Shown here one piece after another: positions 36,561 to 49,400 of a stretch of DNA of 64,000 nucleotides. The DNA is from Pontederia crassipes (lineage: Eukaryota; Streptophyta; Magnoliopsida; Commelinales; Pontederiaceae). The stretch is from assembly GCA_030549335.1 (NCBI GenBank), contig JAUKPH010000029.1:1054001-1118000 (forward strand). The letters are read 5' to 3'. Both the position numbers and the translations under genes were made by a program. Every line of letters begins with the position of its first letter. The first letter of the stretch is position 1. A model generated the notes under the pieces. The model saw only the letters and a list, made by a program, of their open reading frames with translations, was not told where the DNA came from and did no database searches.

Positions 36561-38650
36561 TTCTTGGCTGAAAACACGAGTAAAAGGCGCGCGCGCGCGA
36601 AATTTCGCACCCCTGGAAGTTTGCGCCAGAGTCCTTTTTTTCGTCCCAATCATCTCACTAAGCATCAACGGGCATGAAAGCGTCGAATATTTGGCATCTT
36701 TTGACAGCGTCAAAAATTTTGCATTTATTGACCTTCTTCCTGAAAACACGAGTAAAAGGCGCGCGCGCGAAAATTTGGCATATTTTGACAGCATAAAAAA
36801 TTTCGCGTTTTTTACCTTCTTGGCTGAAAACACGAGTAAAAGGCGCGCGCGCGAAATTTCGCAGCCCCGAAAAATTTGCGCCTGAGTACGTTTTTCGTCC
36901 CAATTATCTCACCATGCATCAACAGGCACGAAAGCACCGAAAATTTGGCATCTTTTGACAGCGTCAAAAATTTCGCATTTTTTGACCTTCTTGGCTGAAA
37001 ACACGAGTAAAAGGCGCGCGCGCGAAATTTCGCACCCCCGGAAAATTTTTATCCGAGTCCATTTTTTCGTTCCAATCATCTCACCAGGCATCAATAGGCA
37101 CGAAATCGTCGAAAATTTGGCTTCTTCTGACAGCGTAAAAAATTTCACATTTTTTGACCTTCTTGCTGAAAACACGGGTAAAAGGTGCGCGCGCGAAAAT
37201 TTGGCATATTTTGACAGCGTAAAAAATTTCGCGTTTTTAACCTTCTTTGCTGAAAACAGGAGTAAAAGGCGCGCGCGCGAAATTTCGCACCACCGGAAAA
37301 TTTGCGCCTGAGTCCTTTTTTCGTCCCAATCATCTCACCATGCATCAACAGGCACAAAAGCGTCGAAAATTTGGCATATTTTGACAGCGTAAAAAATTTT
37401 GGGTTTTTAACCTTCTTTGCTGAAAACACGAGTAAAAGGCGCGCGCGCGAAATTTCGCACCACCGGAAAATTTGCGCCTGAGTACTTTTTCCATCCTAAT
37501 CATCTCACCATGCATCAACAGGCACGAAAGCGTCGAAAATTTGGCATCTTTTGACAGCGTCAAAAATTTCGCATTTTTTTACTTTTTGGCTGAAAATACG
37601 AGTAAAAGGCGTGCGTGCGAAATTTCGCACCCCCGGAAAATTTTCATCCGAGTCCATTTTTTCGTCCCAATCATCCCACCATGCATCAACAGGCACGAAA
37701 GCGTAAAAAATTTGGCATATTTTGACAGCGTAAAAAATTTCGGGTTTTTAACCTTCTTTGCTGAAAACACGAGTAAAAGGCGCGCGCGCGAAATTTTGCA
37801 CCCCCGAAAAATTTTTATCCGAATCCTTTTTTCGTACCAATCATCTCACAAGGCATCAACAGGAACGAAAGCATAAAAAAATTTGGCATATTTTGACAGC
37901 GTCAAAAATTTCGCATTTTTTTTTTACCTTCTTGGCTGAAAACACGGGTAAAAGGCGCGCGCGCGAAATTTCGCACCCCCGGAAGTTTGCGCCAGAGTCC
38001 TTTTTTTCGTCCCAATCATCTCACCACGCATCAACTGGCATGAAAGCGTCGAATATCTGTCATCTTTTGATAGCGTCAAAAATTTCGCATTTTTTGACCT
38101 TTTTGATGAAAACACGGGTAAAAGGCGCGCGCGTGAAAATTTGGCATATTTTGACAGCATAAAAAATTTCGCGTTTTTGACCTTCTTGGCTGAAAAAACG
38201 AGTAAAAGGCGCGCGCGCGAAATTTCGCACCCCCGAAAAATTTGCGCCTGAGTCCTTTTTTCGTCCCAATCATCTCACCATGCATCAACAGGCACGAAAG
38301 CGTCGAAAATTTGGCATTTTTGACAGCGTCAAAAATTTCGCATTTTTTTAACCTTCTTGGCTGAAAACATGAGTAAAAGGCGTGCGCGCGAAATTTCGCA
38401 CCACCGGAAAATTTTCATCCGAGTCCATTTTTTCATCCCAATCATCTCACCATGCATCAACAGGCACGAAAGCGTAAAAAATTTGGCATATTTTGACAGC
38501 GTAAAAAATTTTGGGTTTTTATCCTTCTTTGCTGAAAACACGAGTAAAAGGCGCGCGCGCGAAATTTTTGACCCTCGAAAAATTTTTATCCGAGTCCTTT
38601 TTTCGTCCCAATCATCTCACCAGGCATCAACAGAAATGAAAGCATCGAAA
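36560..38650. repeat. Block E3
   Basis: Third copy of the E block at offset 6,232-6,234 from E2. Markers: CATTTATTGACC (36,722), CCATCCTAATCATC (37,490), AACTGGCATG (38,033), CTGTCATC (38,056) and GAAATTTTTGACCCTCG (38,562). Confidence 0.82.
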
Positions 38651-41285
38651 ATTTGGCATCTTTTGACAGCGTCAAAAATTTCGCGTTTATTGACCTTCTT
38701 GCTGAAAACACGAGTAAAAGGCGCGCGCGCGAAAATTTGGCATATTTTGACAGCATAAAAAATTTCGCGTTTATGACCTTCTTGGCTGGAAACACGAGTA
38801 AAAGGCTCACGCGCGAAATTTCGCACCCCCGAAAAATTTGCTCCTGAGTACTTTTTTCGTCCCAATCATATCACCATGCATCAACAGGCACGAAAGCGTC
38901 GAAAATTTGGCAGCTTTTGACAGCATCAAAAATTTCTCATTTTTTGACCTTCTTGACTGAAAACACGAGTAAAAGGCGCGCGCGCGAAATTTTGCACCCC
39001 CGAAAAATTTTCAACCGAGTCCATTTTTTCGTCCCAATCATCTCACCAGGCATCAATAGGCACGAAATCGTCGAAAATTTGGCATCTTTTAACAGCGTAA
39101 AAAATTTCACATTTTTTGACCTTCTTTGCTGAAAACACGAGTAAAGGGCGCGCGCGCGAATTTCGCACCACCGGAAAATTTGCGCCTGAGTCCTTTTTTC
39201 GTCCCAATCATCTCACCATGCATCAACAGGCATGAAAGCGTCGAAAATTTGGCATATTTTGACAGCGTAAAAAATTTCGCATTTTTTGACCTTTTTGGCT
39301 TAAAACACGAGTAAAAGGCGTGCGCGCAAAATTTCGCACCCCGGAAAATTTTCATCCGAGTCCATTTTTTCATCCCAATCATCTCACCATGCATCAACAG
39401 GCAATAAAGCGTCGAAAATTTGGCATCTTTTGACAACGTCAAAAATTTCTTATTTTTTGACCTTCTTGGTTGAAAACACGAGTAAAAGTCGCGCGCGCAA
39501 AATTTTGCACCCCCGAAAAATTTTCATCCGAGTCCATTTTTTCCTCCCAATCATCTTACCAGGCATCAATAGGCACTAAATCGTCGTAAATTTGGCATCT
39601 TTTAACATCGTAAAAAATTTCGTGTTTTTTGACCTTCTTGCTGAAAATACGGGTAAAATGCGCGCTCGCGAAAATTTGGCATATTTTGACAGCGTAAAAA
39701 ATTTCGCATTTTTAACCTTCTTTCCTGAAAACACGAATAAAAGGCGCGCACACGAAATTTCGCACCACCGGAAAATTTGCGCCTGAGTCCTTTTTTCATC
39801 CCAATCATCTCACCATGCATCAACAGGCACGAAAGCGTCAAAAATTTGGCATCTTTTGACAGTGTCAAAAATTTCGCATTTTTTGATCTTCTTGGCTGAA
39901 AACACGAGTAAAAGGCGTGCGCGCGAAATTTCGCACCCCCGAAAAATTTTCATCCGAGTCCATTTTTTCGTCCCAATCATCTCACCATGCATCAACAGGC
40001 ACGAAAGCGTAAAAAATTTGGCATATTTTGACAGCGTAAAAAATTTCGCGTTTTTGACCTTCTTGGCTGAAAACACGAGTAAAAGGCGCGCGCGCGAAAT
40101 TTCGCACCCCTGGAAAATTTGCGCCTGAGTCCTTTTTTCATCCCAATCATCTCACCATGCATCAACAGGCATGAAAGCGTAAAAAATTTGGCATCTTTTG
40201 ACAACGTAAAAAATTTCGCATTTTTGACCTTCTTGGCTGAAAACACGAGTAAAAGGCGTGCGCGCAAAATTTCGCACCCCCGGAAAATTTTCATCCGAGT
40301 CCATTTTTTCGTCCCAATCATCTCACCATGCATCAACAGGCACGAAAGCGTCGAAAATTTGGCACCTTTTTACAGCGTCAAAAATTTCACATTTTTTGAC
40401 ATTTTGGCTGAAAACACGGGTAAAAGGCGCGCGCGCGAAGTTTTGCACCCCCGGAAGTTTGCACCAGAGTCCTTTTTTTCGTCCCAATCATCTCACCATG
40501 CATCAACGGGCACGAAAGCGTCAAAACTTTGGCATCTTTTGACAGCGTCAAAAATTTCGCGTTTTTTGACCTTCTTGACTGAAAACACGAGTAAAAGGCG
40601 CGCGCACGAAATTTTGCACCCCGAAAAATTTGCGCCTGTGTCCTTTTTTTCGTCCCAATCATCTCACCATGCATCAACAGGCACGAAAGCGTCGAAAATT
40701 TGGCATCTTTTGACAGCGTAAAAAATTTCTTATTTTTTGTCCTTCTTGGCTGAAAACACGAGTAAAAGGCATGCGCGCGAAATTTTGAACCCCCGGAAAA
40801 TTTTCATCCGAGTCCTTTTTTTCGTCCCAATCATCTCACCATGCATCAACGGGCACGAAAGCGTCGAAAATTTGGCATCTTTTGACAGCGTCAAAAATTG
40901 CGTGTTTTTTGACCTTCTTGGCTGAAAACACGAGTAAAAGGCGCTCGCGCGAAATTTTGCACCCCCGAAAAATTTTCATCCGAGTCCATTTTTTCGTCCC
41001 AATCATCTCACCAGGCATCAATAGGCACGAAATCGTCGAAAATTTGGCATCTTTTGACAGCGTAAAAAATTTCACATTTTTTTACCTTCTTGCTGAAAAC
41101 ACGGGTAAAAGGCGCGAGCGAAAATTTGGCATATTTTGACAGCGTAAAAAATTTCGCGTTTTTAACCTTCTTTGCTGAAAACACGAGTAAAAGGCGCGCG
41201 CGCGAATTTCGCACCACCGGAAAATTTGCGCCTGAGTCCTTTTTTCGTCCCAATCATCACACCATGCATCAACAGGCACGAAAGC
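38650..41285. repeat. Block D3
   Basis: Third D copy. Its offset from D2 is 6,058, then 5,804; the 254-base step is one full plus one short unit, missing near 39,125. It extends further right than D2 and matches D1 up to about 13,515 (ATTTTGAACCCCCGG at 40,782 and 13,011; GCGTGTTTTTTGACC at 40,900 against GCATGTTTTTTGACC at 13,129). Confidence 0.82.
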
Positions 41286-42440
41286 GTCGAAAATTTGGCA
41301 TATTTTGACATCGTAAAAAATTTCGCATTTTTTACCTTCTTGGCTGAAAACACGAGTAAGAGACGCGTGCGCGAAATTTCGCATCCCCGAAAAATTTTCA
41401 TCCGAGTCCATTTTTTCGTCCCAATCATCTCACCATGCATCAACAGGCACGAAAGCGTCGAAAATTTGGCATCTTTTGACAGCGTCAAAAATTTCTTATT
41501 TTTTGACCTCCTTGGCTGAAAACACGAGTAAAAGTCGCGCGCGCGAAATTTTGCACCCCCGAAAAATTTTTAGCCGAGTCCATTTTTTCCTCCCAATCAT
41601 CTCACCAGGCATCAATAGGCACTAAATCGTCGAAAATTTGGCATCTTTTAACAGCGTAAAAAATTTTGTGTTTTTTGACCTTCTTGCTGAAAACAAGGGT
41701 AAAAGGCGCGCACGCGAAAATTTGGCATATTTTGACAGCGTAAAAAATTTCGCGTTTTTAACATTCTTTGCTGAAAACACGAATAAAAGGCGCGCGCACG
41801 AAATTTTTCACCATCGGAAAATTTGCGCCTGAGTCCTTTTTTCGTCCCAATCATCTCACCATGCATCAAGAGGCACGAAAGCGTCGAAAATTTGGCATCT
41901 TTTGACAACGTAAAAAATTTCGCATTTTTGACCTTCTTGGCTGAAAACACGAGTAAAAGGCGTGCGCGCAAAATTTCGCACCCCCGGAAAATTTTCATCC
42001 GAGTCCATTTTTTCGTCCCAATCATCTCAACATACATCAATAGGCACGAAAGCGTCAAAAATTTGGCATATTTTTACAGCGTCAAAAATTTCACGTTTTT
42101 TGACATTTTGGCTGAAAACACGGGTAAAAGGCGCGCGCACGACGTTTTGCACCCCCGGAAGTTTGCGCCAGAGTCCTTTTTTTCGTCCCAATCATCTCAC
42201 CATGCATCAACGGGGACGAAAGCGTCGAAAGTTTGGCATCTTTTGACAGCGTCAAAAATTTCGCGTTTTTTGAACTTCTTGGCTGAAAACATGAGTAAAA
42301 GGCGCGCGCGCGAAATTTGCACCCCCAAAAAATTTGCGCCTGTGTCCTTTTTTTCGACCCAATCATCTCACCTTGCATCAACAGGCACGAAAGCGTCGAA
42401 AATTTGGCATCTTTTGACAGCGTAAAAAATTTCGGGTTTT
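41285..42440. repeat. Diverged D-like block (D4)
   Basis: Follows the D order (GGCACTAAATCG at 41,611, GACATTTTGGCTG at 42,100) at an offset of 1,704 from D3. It carries many private changes such as CAACATACATCAATAGG (42,028), CACGACGTTTTGCACC (42,138) and CATCAACGGGGACG (42,205). It looks like an older duplicate than D1-D3. Confidence 0.7.
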
Positions 42441-45400
42441 TAACCTTCTTTGCTGAAAACACGAGTAAAAGGCGCGCGCGCGAAATTTCGCACCACCGGA
42501 AAATTTGCGCCTGAGTCCTTTTTTCGTCCCAATCATCTCACCATGCATCAACAGACACGAAAGCGTCGAAAATTTGGCAACTTTTGACAGCGTCAAAAAT
42601 TTTGCATTTTTTGACCTTCTTGGCTGAAAACACGAGTAAAAGGCGTGCGCGCAAAATTTCGCACCCCCGGAAAATTTTCATCCGAGTCCATTTTTTCGTC
42701 CCAATCATCTCACCATGCATCAACAGGCACGAAAGCGTCGAAAATTTGGCATCTTTTGACAGCGTAAAAAATTTCGCATTTTTTTACCTTCTTGGCTGAA
42801 AACATGAGTAAAAGGCGTGCATGCGAAATTTCGCACCCCCGAAAAATTTTCATCCGAGTCCATTTTTTCGTCCCAATCATCTCACCATGCGTCAACAGGC
42901 ACGAAAGCGTCGAAAATTTGGCATCTTTTGACAGCGTCAAAAATTTCTCATTTTTTGACCTTCTTGGCTGAAAACACGAGTAAAAGGCGCGTGCGCGAAA
43001 TTTCGCACGCCCGAAAAATTTTTATCCGAGTTCATTTTTTCGTCCCAATCATCTCACCAGGCATCAACAGGAACGAAAGCGTCGAAAATTTGGCATCTAT
43101 TGACAACGTCAAAAAATTTTGCATTTTTTTACCTTCTTAGCTGAAAACACGGGTAAAAGGCGCGCGCGCGCGAAATTTCGCACCCCCGGAAGTTTGGGCC
43201 AGAGTCCTTTTTTTCGTCCCAATCATCTCACCACGCATCAACGGGCATGAAAGCGTCGAATATTTGGCATATTTTGACAGCGTCAAAAATTTTGCATTTT
43301 TTGACCTTCTTGCTGAAAACACGGGTAAAAGGCGCACGCGCGAAAATTTGGCATATTTTGACAGCATAAAAAATTTTGCGTTTTTGACCTTCTTGGCTGA
43401 AAACACGGGTAAAAGGCGCGCGCGTGAAATTTCGCACCCCCGAAAAATTTGTGCCTGAGTCCTTTTTTGTCCCAATCATCTCACCATGCATCAACAGACA
43501 CGAAAGCGTCGAAAATTTGGCATCTTTTGACAGCGTCAAAAATTTTGCATTTTTTGACCTTCTTGGCTGAATACACGAGTAAATGGCGTGCGCGCGAAAT
43601 TTCGCACCCACGGAAAATTTTCATCCGAGTCTATTTTTTCGTCCCAATCATCTCACCATGCATCAACAGGTACGAAAGCGTCGAAAATTTGGCATCTTTT
43701 GACAGCGTAAAAAATTTCTCATTTTTTGACTTCTTGGCTGAAAACACGAGTAAAAGGCGCGCGCGCGAAATTTCGCACCCCCGAAAAATTTGCCTCCGAG
43801 TCCATTTTTTCCTCCCAATCATCTCCCCAGGCATCAACAGGCACGAAAGCGTCAAAAAATTGGCATCTTTTGACAGCGTCAAAAATTTCTCATTTTTTGA
43901 CCTTCTTGGCTGAAAACACGGGTAAAAGGCGTGCGCGCAAAATTTCGCACCCCCGGAAGTTTGCGCCAGAGTCCTTTTTTTCGTCCCAATCATCTCACAA
44001 TGCATCAACATGTACAGGTATGAAAGCGTAAAAAAATTGGCATCTTTTGACAGGATCAAAAATTTCTCATTTTTTGACCTTCTTGGCTGAAAACACGAGT
44101 AAAAGGCACGCGCGCAAAATTTCGCACCCCCGAAATATTTTCATCCAAGTCCATTTTTTCGTCCCAATCATCTCCACAAGCATCAATAGGACCGAATGCG
44201 TCAAAAATTTGGCTTCTTTTGACAGCATAAAAAATTTTTCATTTTTTTTACCTTCTTGGCTGAAAGCACGGGAACAAGGCGCGCGCGCGAAATTTCGCAC
44301 CCCGGAAGTTTGCGCCCGAGTCCTTTTTTTCGTCCCAATCATTTCACCACGCATCAACGGGCATGAAAGCGTCAAAAATTTGGCATCTTTTGACAGCGTC
44401 AAAAATTTCGCATTTTTTGACCTTCTTGGCTGAAAACACAAGTAAAAGGCGTGCGCGCGAAATTTCGCACCCACGAAAAATTTGCGCCTAAGTCCTTTTT
44501 TTCGTCCCAATCATCTCACCATGCATCAACAGGCACGAAAGCGTCGAAAATTTGGCTTCTTTTGACAGCGTCAAAAATTTCGCGTTTTTTGACCTTCTTG
44601 GCTGAAAACACGAGTAAAAGGCGCGCGCGCAAAATTTCGCACCACGGGAAAATTTGCGCCTGAGTCCTTTTTTTCGTCCCAATCATCTCAACATGCATCA
44701 ACAGGCACGAAAGCGTCGAAAATTTGGGATCTTTTGACAGCGTCAAAAATTTCTTGTTTTTTGACCTTCTTGGCTGAAAACACGAGTAAAAGGCGCTCGT
44801 CCAAAATTTTGCACCCCCGAAAAATTTTCGTCCGAGTCCATTTTTTCGTCCCAATCATCTCACCAGGCATCAATAGGCACGAAATCGTCGAAACTTTGGC
44901 TTCTTTTGACAGCGTTAAAAATTTCACGTTTTTTGACCTTCTTGCTGAAAACACGGGTAAAAGGGGCGCGCGCGAAAATTTAGCATATTTTGACAGCATA
45001 AAGAATTTCGCGTTTTTCACTTTCGAAAATTTGGCATCTTTTGACAACGTAAAAAATTTCGCATTTTTTTACCTTCTTGGCTGAAAACACGAGTAAAAGG
45101 CGTGCGTGCGAAATTTCGCACCCCCGAAAAATTTTCATCCGAGTCCATTTTTTCGTGCCAATCATCTCACCATGCATCAACAGGCACGAAAGCGTCGAAA
45201 ATTTGGCATCTTTTGACAGCGTAAAAAATTTCTCATTTTTTGACCTTCTTGGCTGAAAACACGAGTAAAAGGCACGCGCGCGAGATTTCGCACCCCTGAA
45301 AAATTTTCCTCCGAGTCCATTTTTCGTCCCAATCATCTCACCAGGCGTCAACAGGCACGAAAGCGTCAAAAAATTGGCATCTTTTGACAGCGTCAAAAAT

Positions 45401-45582
45401 TTCTCATTTTTTGACCTTCTTGGCCGAAAACACGAGTAAATGGCTCGCGCGCAAAATTTTGCACCCCCGAAAAATTTTCATCCGAGTCCATTTTTTCGTC
45501 CCAATCATCTCACCAGGCATCAACAGGTACGAAAGCGTCGAAAATTTGGCATCTTTTCATAGCGCAAAAAATTTCTCGTTTT
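42440..45582. repeat. Heterogeneous monomers without a clear HOR
   Basis: About 18 full units and a few short ones with mixed box types. I could not find an internal period longer than the monomer. Singular features are the 6-base insertion GTACAGGTATGAAAG (44,011), GGAACAAGGCGCG (44,270) and the rearranged unit near 45,020. No unique sequence is present. Confidence 0.7.
45010..45035 (+). other. Truncated chimeric monomer
   Basis: A short unit beginning at 44,957 runs GCGTTTTTCACTTTCGAAAATTTGG. It jumps from the T-run directly to the CGAAAATTT motif and skips the TTCTTGGCTGAAAACACG end and the next unit's first half. GTAAAAGG starts are 136 bases apart (44,957 to 45,093). Unlike other junctions, no long shared motif is evident at the join. 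Confidence 0.85.
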
Positions 45583-46464
45583 TTGACCTTCTTGACTGTA
45601 AACACGAGTAAAAGGCTCACGCGCGAAATTTCGCACCCCCGAAATATTTTTATCCGAGTTCATTTTTTCGTCCCAATCATCTCACCAGACTTCAACAGAA
45701 ATGAAAGCGTCGAAAATTTGGCATCTTTTGACAGCGTCAAAAATTTCGCATTTTTTTTACCTTCTTGGATGAAAGCACGGGTAAAAGGCTCGCGCGCGAA
45801 ATTTCGCACCCCCGGAAGTTTGCGCCAGAGTCCTTTTTTTCGTCCCAATCATCTCACCACGCATCAACGGGCATGAAAGCGTCGAAAATTTGGCATTTTT
45901 TGACAGCATCAAAAATTTTGCATTTTTTGACCTTCTTGGCTGAAAACACGAGTAAAAGGCGTGCGCGCGAAATTTCGCACCCACGAAAAATTTGCGCCTC
46001 AGTCCTTTTTTTTGTCTCAATCATCTCACCATGCATCAACTGGCACGAAAGCGCCAAAAATTTGGCGTCTTTTGACAGCGTCAAAAATTTCTTATTTTTT
46101 GACCTTCTTGGCTGAAAACACGAGTAAAAGACGCGCGCGCGAAATTTTGCACCCCCGAAAAAATTTCATCTGTGTCCATTTTTTCGTCCCAATCATCTCA
46201 CCAGGCATCAATAGGCACGAAAGCGCAAAAAATTTGGCATCTTTTGACAGCGTCAAAAATTTCGCATTTTTTTACCTTCTTGCTGAAAACACGGGTAAAA
46301 GGCGCGCGCGCGAAATTTCGCACCCCCGGAAGTTTGCGCGTGAGCCCTTTTTTTCTTCCCAATCATCTCACCATGCATCAACAGGCATGAAAGCGTCGAA
46401 AATTTGGCATCTTTTGACAGCGTCAAAAATTTCGCGTTTTTGACCTTCTTGGCTCAAAACACGA
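45583..46464. repeat. Partial relative of the 3,929-base HOR
   Basis: Matches about 47,722-48,600 at offset 2,139 and 51,650-52,530 one HOR later. Markers are CCAGACTTCAACAG (45,685 and 47,824), GATGAAAGCACGGG and CAACTGGCACGAAAGCGCC. It then jumps to sequence equivalent to the HOR start, so an internal part of the HOR is missing here. Confidence 0.82.
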
Positions 46465-49400
46465 GTAAAAGACGCGCGCGCGAAATTTCGCACCCCCGAA
46501 AAATTTGCGCCTGAGTCCTTTTTTCGTCCCAATCATCTCACCATGCATCAACGGGCACAAAAGCGTCAAAAATTTGGCATCTTTTGACAGCGTCAAAAAT
46601 TTTGCATTTTTTAACCTTCTTGGCTGAAAAAACGAGTAAAAGGCGTGCGCGCGAAATTTTGCACCCCCGAAAAATTTTCATCCGAGTCCATTTTTCGTCC
46701 CAATCATCTCACCAAGCATCAATAGGCACGAAATCGTCGAAAATTTGGCATCTTTTGACAGCGTCAAAAATTTCGCATTTTTTGACCTTCTTGCTGAAAA
46801 CACGAGTAAAAGGCGCGCGCGCAAAAATTTCGCATATTTTGACAGCTTAAAAAATTTTGCGTTTTTGACCTTCTTGGCAGAAAACACGAGTAAAAGGCAC
46901 GCACGCGAAATTTCGCATCCCCGAAAAATTTGCGCCTGAGTCCTTTTTTCGTCCCAATCATCTCACCATGCATCAACAGGCACGATAGCGTCGAAAATTT
47001 GGCATCTTTTGACAGCGTCAAATATTTTGCATTTTTTTACCATCTTGGCTGAAAAAACGAGTAAAAGGCGTGCGCGCGAAATTTCGCACCCGAAAAATTT
47101 TCATCCGAGTCCATTTTTTCATCCCAATCATCTCACCATGCATCAACAGGTACGAAAGCGTCGAAAATTTGGCATCTTTTGACAGCGTCAAAAATTTCTC
47201 ATTTTTTGACCTTCTTGGCTGAAAACACGAGTAAAAGGCACGCGCACGAAATTTCGCACCCCCGAAAAATTTTCCTCCGAGTCCATTTTTTCGTCCCAAT
47301 CATCTCACTAGGCATCAACAGGCACGAAAGCGTAAAAAATTTGGCATCTTTTGACATCGTCAAAAATTTCTCGTTTTTTGACCTTCTTGGCTGAAAAAAC
47401 GAGTACAAGGCTCGCGCGCGAAATTTCGCACCCCCGAAAAATTTTCATCCGAGTCCATTTTTTCATCCCAATAATCTCACCAGGCATCAACAGGAACGAA
47501 AGCGTAAAAAATTTGGCATCTTTTGACAGCGTCAAAAAATTTCACATTTTTTGACCTTCTTGGCTGAAAAGACGGGTAAAAGGCGCGCGCGCAAAATTTC
47601 GCACCCCCGGAAGTTTGCGCCAGAGTCCATTTTTTCGTCCCAATCATCTCACCAGGCATCAACAGGTACGAAAGCGTCGAAAATTTGGCATCTTTTCATA
47701 GCGCAAAAAATTTCTCGTTTTTTGACCTTCTTGACTGTAAACACGAGTAAAAGGCTCACGCGCGAAATTTCGCACCCCCGAAAAATTTTTATCCGAGTTC
47801 ATTTTTTCGTCCCAATCATCTCACCAGACTTCAACAGAAATGAAAGCGTCAAAAATTTGGCATCTTTTGACAGCGTCAAAAATTTCGCATTTTTTTTACC
47901 TTCTTGGATGAAAGCACGGGTAAAAGGCTCGCGCGCGAAATTTCGCACCCCCGGAAGTTTGCGCCAGAGTCCTTTTTTTCGTCCCAATCATCTCACCACG
48001 CATCAACGGGCATGAAAGCGTCGAAAATTTGGCATTTTTTGACAGCATAAAAAATTTTGCATTTTTTGACCTTCTTGGCTGAAAACACGAGTAAAAGGCG
48101 TGCGCGCGAAATTTCGCACCCACGAAAAATTTGCGCCTCAGTCCTTTTTTTCGTCTCAATCATCTCACCATGCATCAACTGGCACGAAAGCGCCAAAAAT
48201 TTGGCGTCTTTTGACAGCGTCAAAAATTTCTTATTTTTTGACCTTCTTGGCTGAAAACACGAGTAAAAGACGCGCGCGCGAAATTTTGCACCCCCGAAAA
48301 AATTTCATCTGTGTCCATTTTTTCGTCCCAATCATCTCACCAGGCATCAATAGGCACGAAAGCGCAAAAAATTTGGCATCTTTTGACAGCGTCAAAAATT
48401 TCGCATTTTCTTACCTTCTTGCTGAAAACACGGGTAAAAGGCGCGCGCGCGAAATTTCGCACCCCCGGAAGTTTGCGCGTGAGCCCTTTTTTTCTTCCCA
48501 ATCATCTCACCATGCATCAACAGGCACGAAAGCGTCGTAAATTTGGCATCTTTTGACAGCGTCAAAAATTTCGCGTTTTTTGACCTTCTTGGCTGAATAC
48601 ACGAGTAAAAGGCGCGCACGCAAAATTTCGCACCCCCGGAAAATTTGCGCCTGAGTCCATTTTTTCGTCCCAATCGTCTCACCAGGCATCAATAGGCACA
48701 AAAGCGTCAAAAATTTGGCATCTTTTGAAAGCATCAAAAATTTCGCGTTTTTTGACCTTCTTGGCTGAAAACACGAGTAAAAGGCGTGCGCACGAAATTT
48801 CGCACCCCGGAAAATTTTCATCCGAGTCCATTTTTTCGTCCCAATCATCTCACCATGCATCAACAGGCACGAAAGCGTCGAAAATTTGGCATCTTTTGAC
48901 AGCATCAAAAATTTCGCGTTTTTGACCTTCTTGGCTCAAAACACGAGTAAAAGACGCGCGCGCGAAATTTCGCACCCCCGAAAAATTTGCGCCTGATTCC
49001 TTTTTTCGTCACAATCATCTCACCATGCATCAACGGGCACGAAAGCGTCAAAAATTTGGCATCTTTTGACAGCGTCAAAAATTTTGCATTTTTTAACCTT
49101 CTTGGCTGAAAACACGAGTAAAAGGCGCGCGCGCGAAATTTCGCACCCACGGAAAATTTTCATGCGAGTCCATTTTTTCGTCCCAATCATCTCACCATGC
49201 ATCAACAGGCACGAAAGCGTCGAAAATTTGGCATCTTTTGATAGCGTCAAAAATTTCTTGTTTTTTGACCTTCTTGACTGAAAATACGAGTAAAAGGCGC
49301 GCGCGAAATTTTGCACCCCCGAAAAATTTTCATCCGAGTCCATTTTTCGTCCCAATCATCTCACCAGGCATCAATAGGCACGAAATCGTCGAAAATTTGG

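Noticed and set aside
26329-41285. Insertion of a transposable element between the HOR arrays
   Set aside because: All sequence in the mosaic region reads as satellite units in the same orientation. No terminal repeats, target-site duplications or non-satellite stretches were seen.
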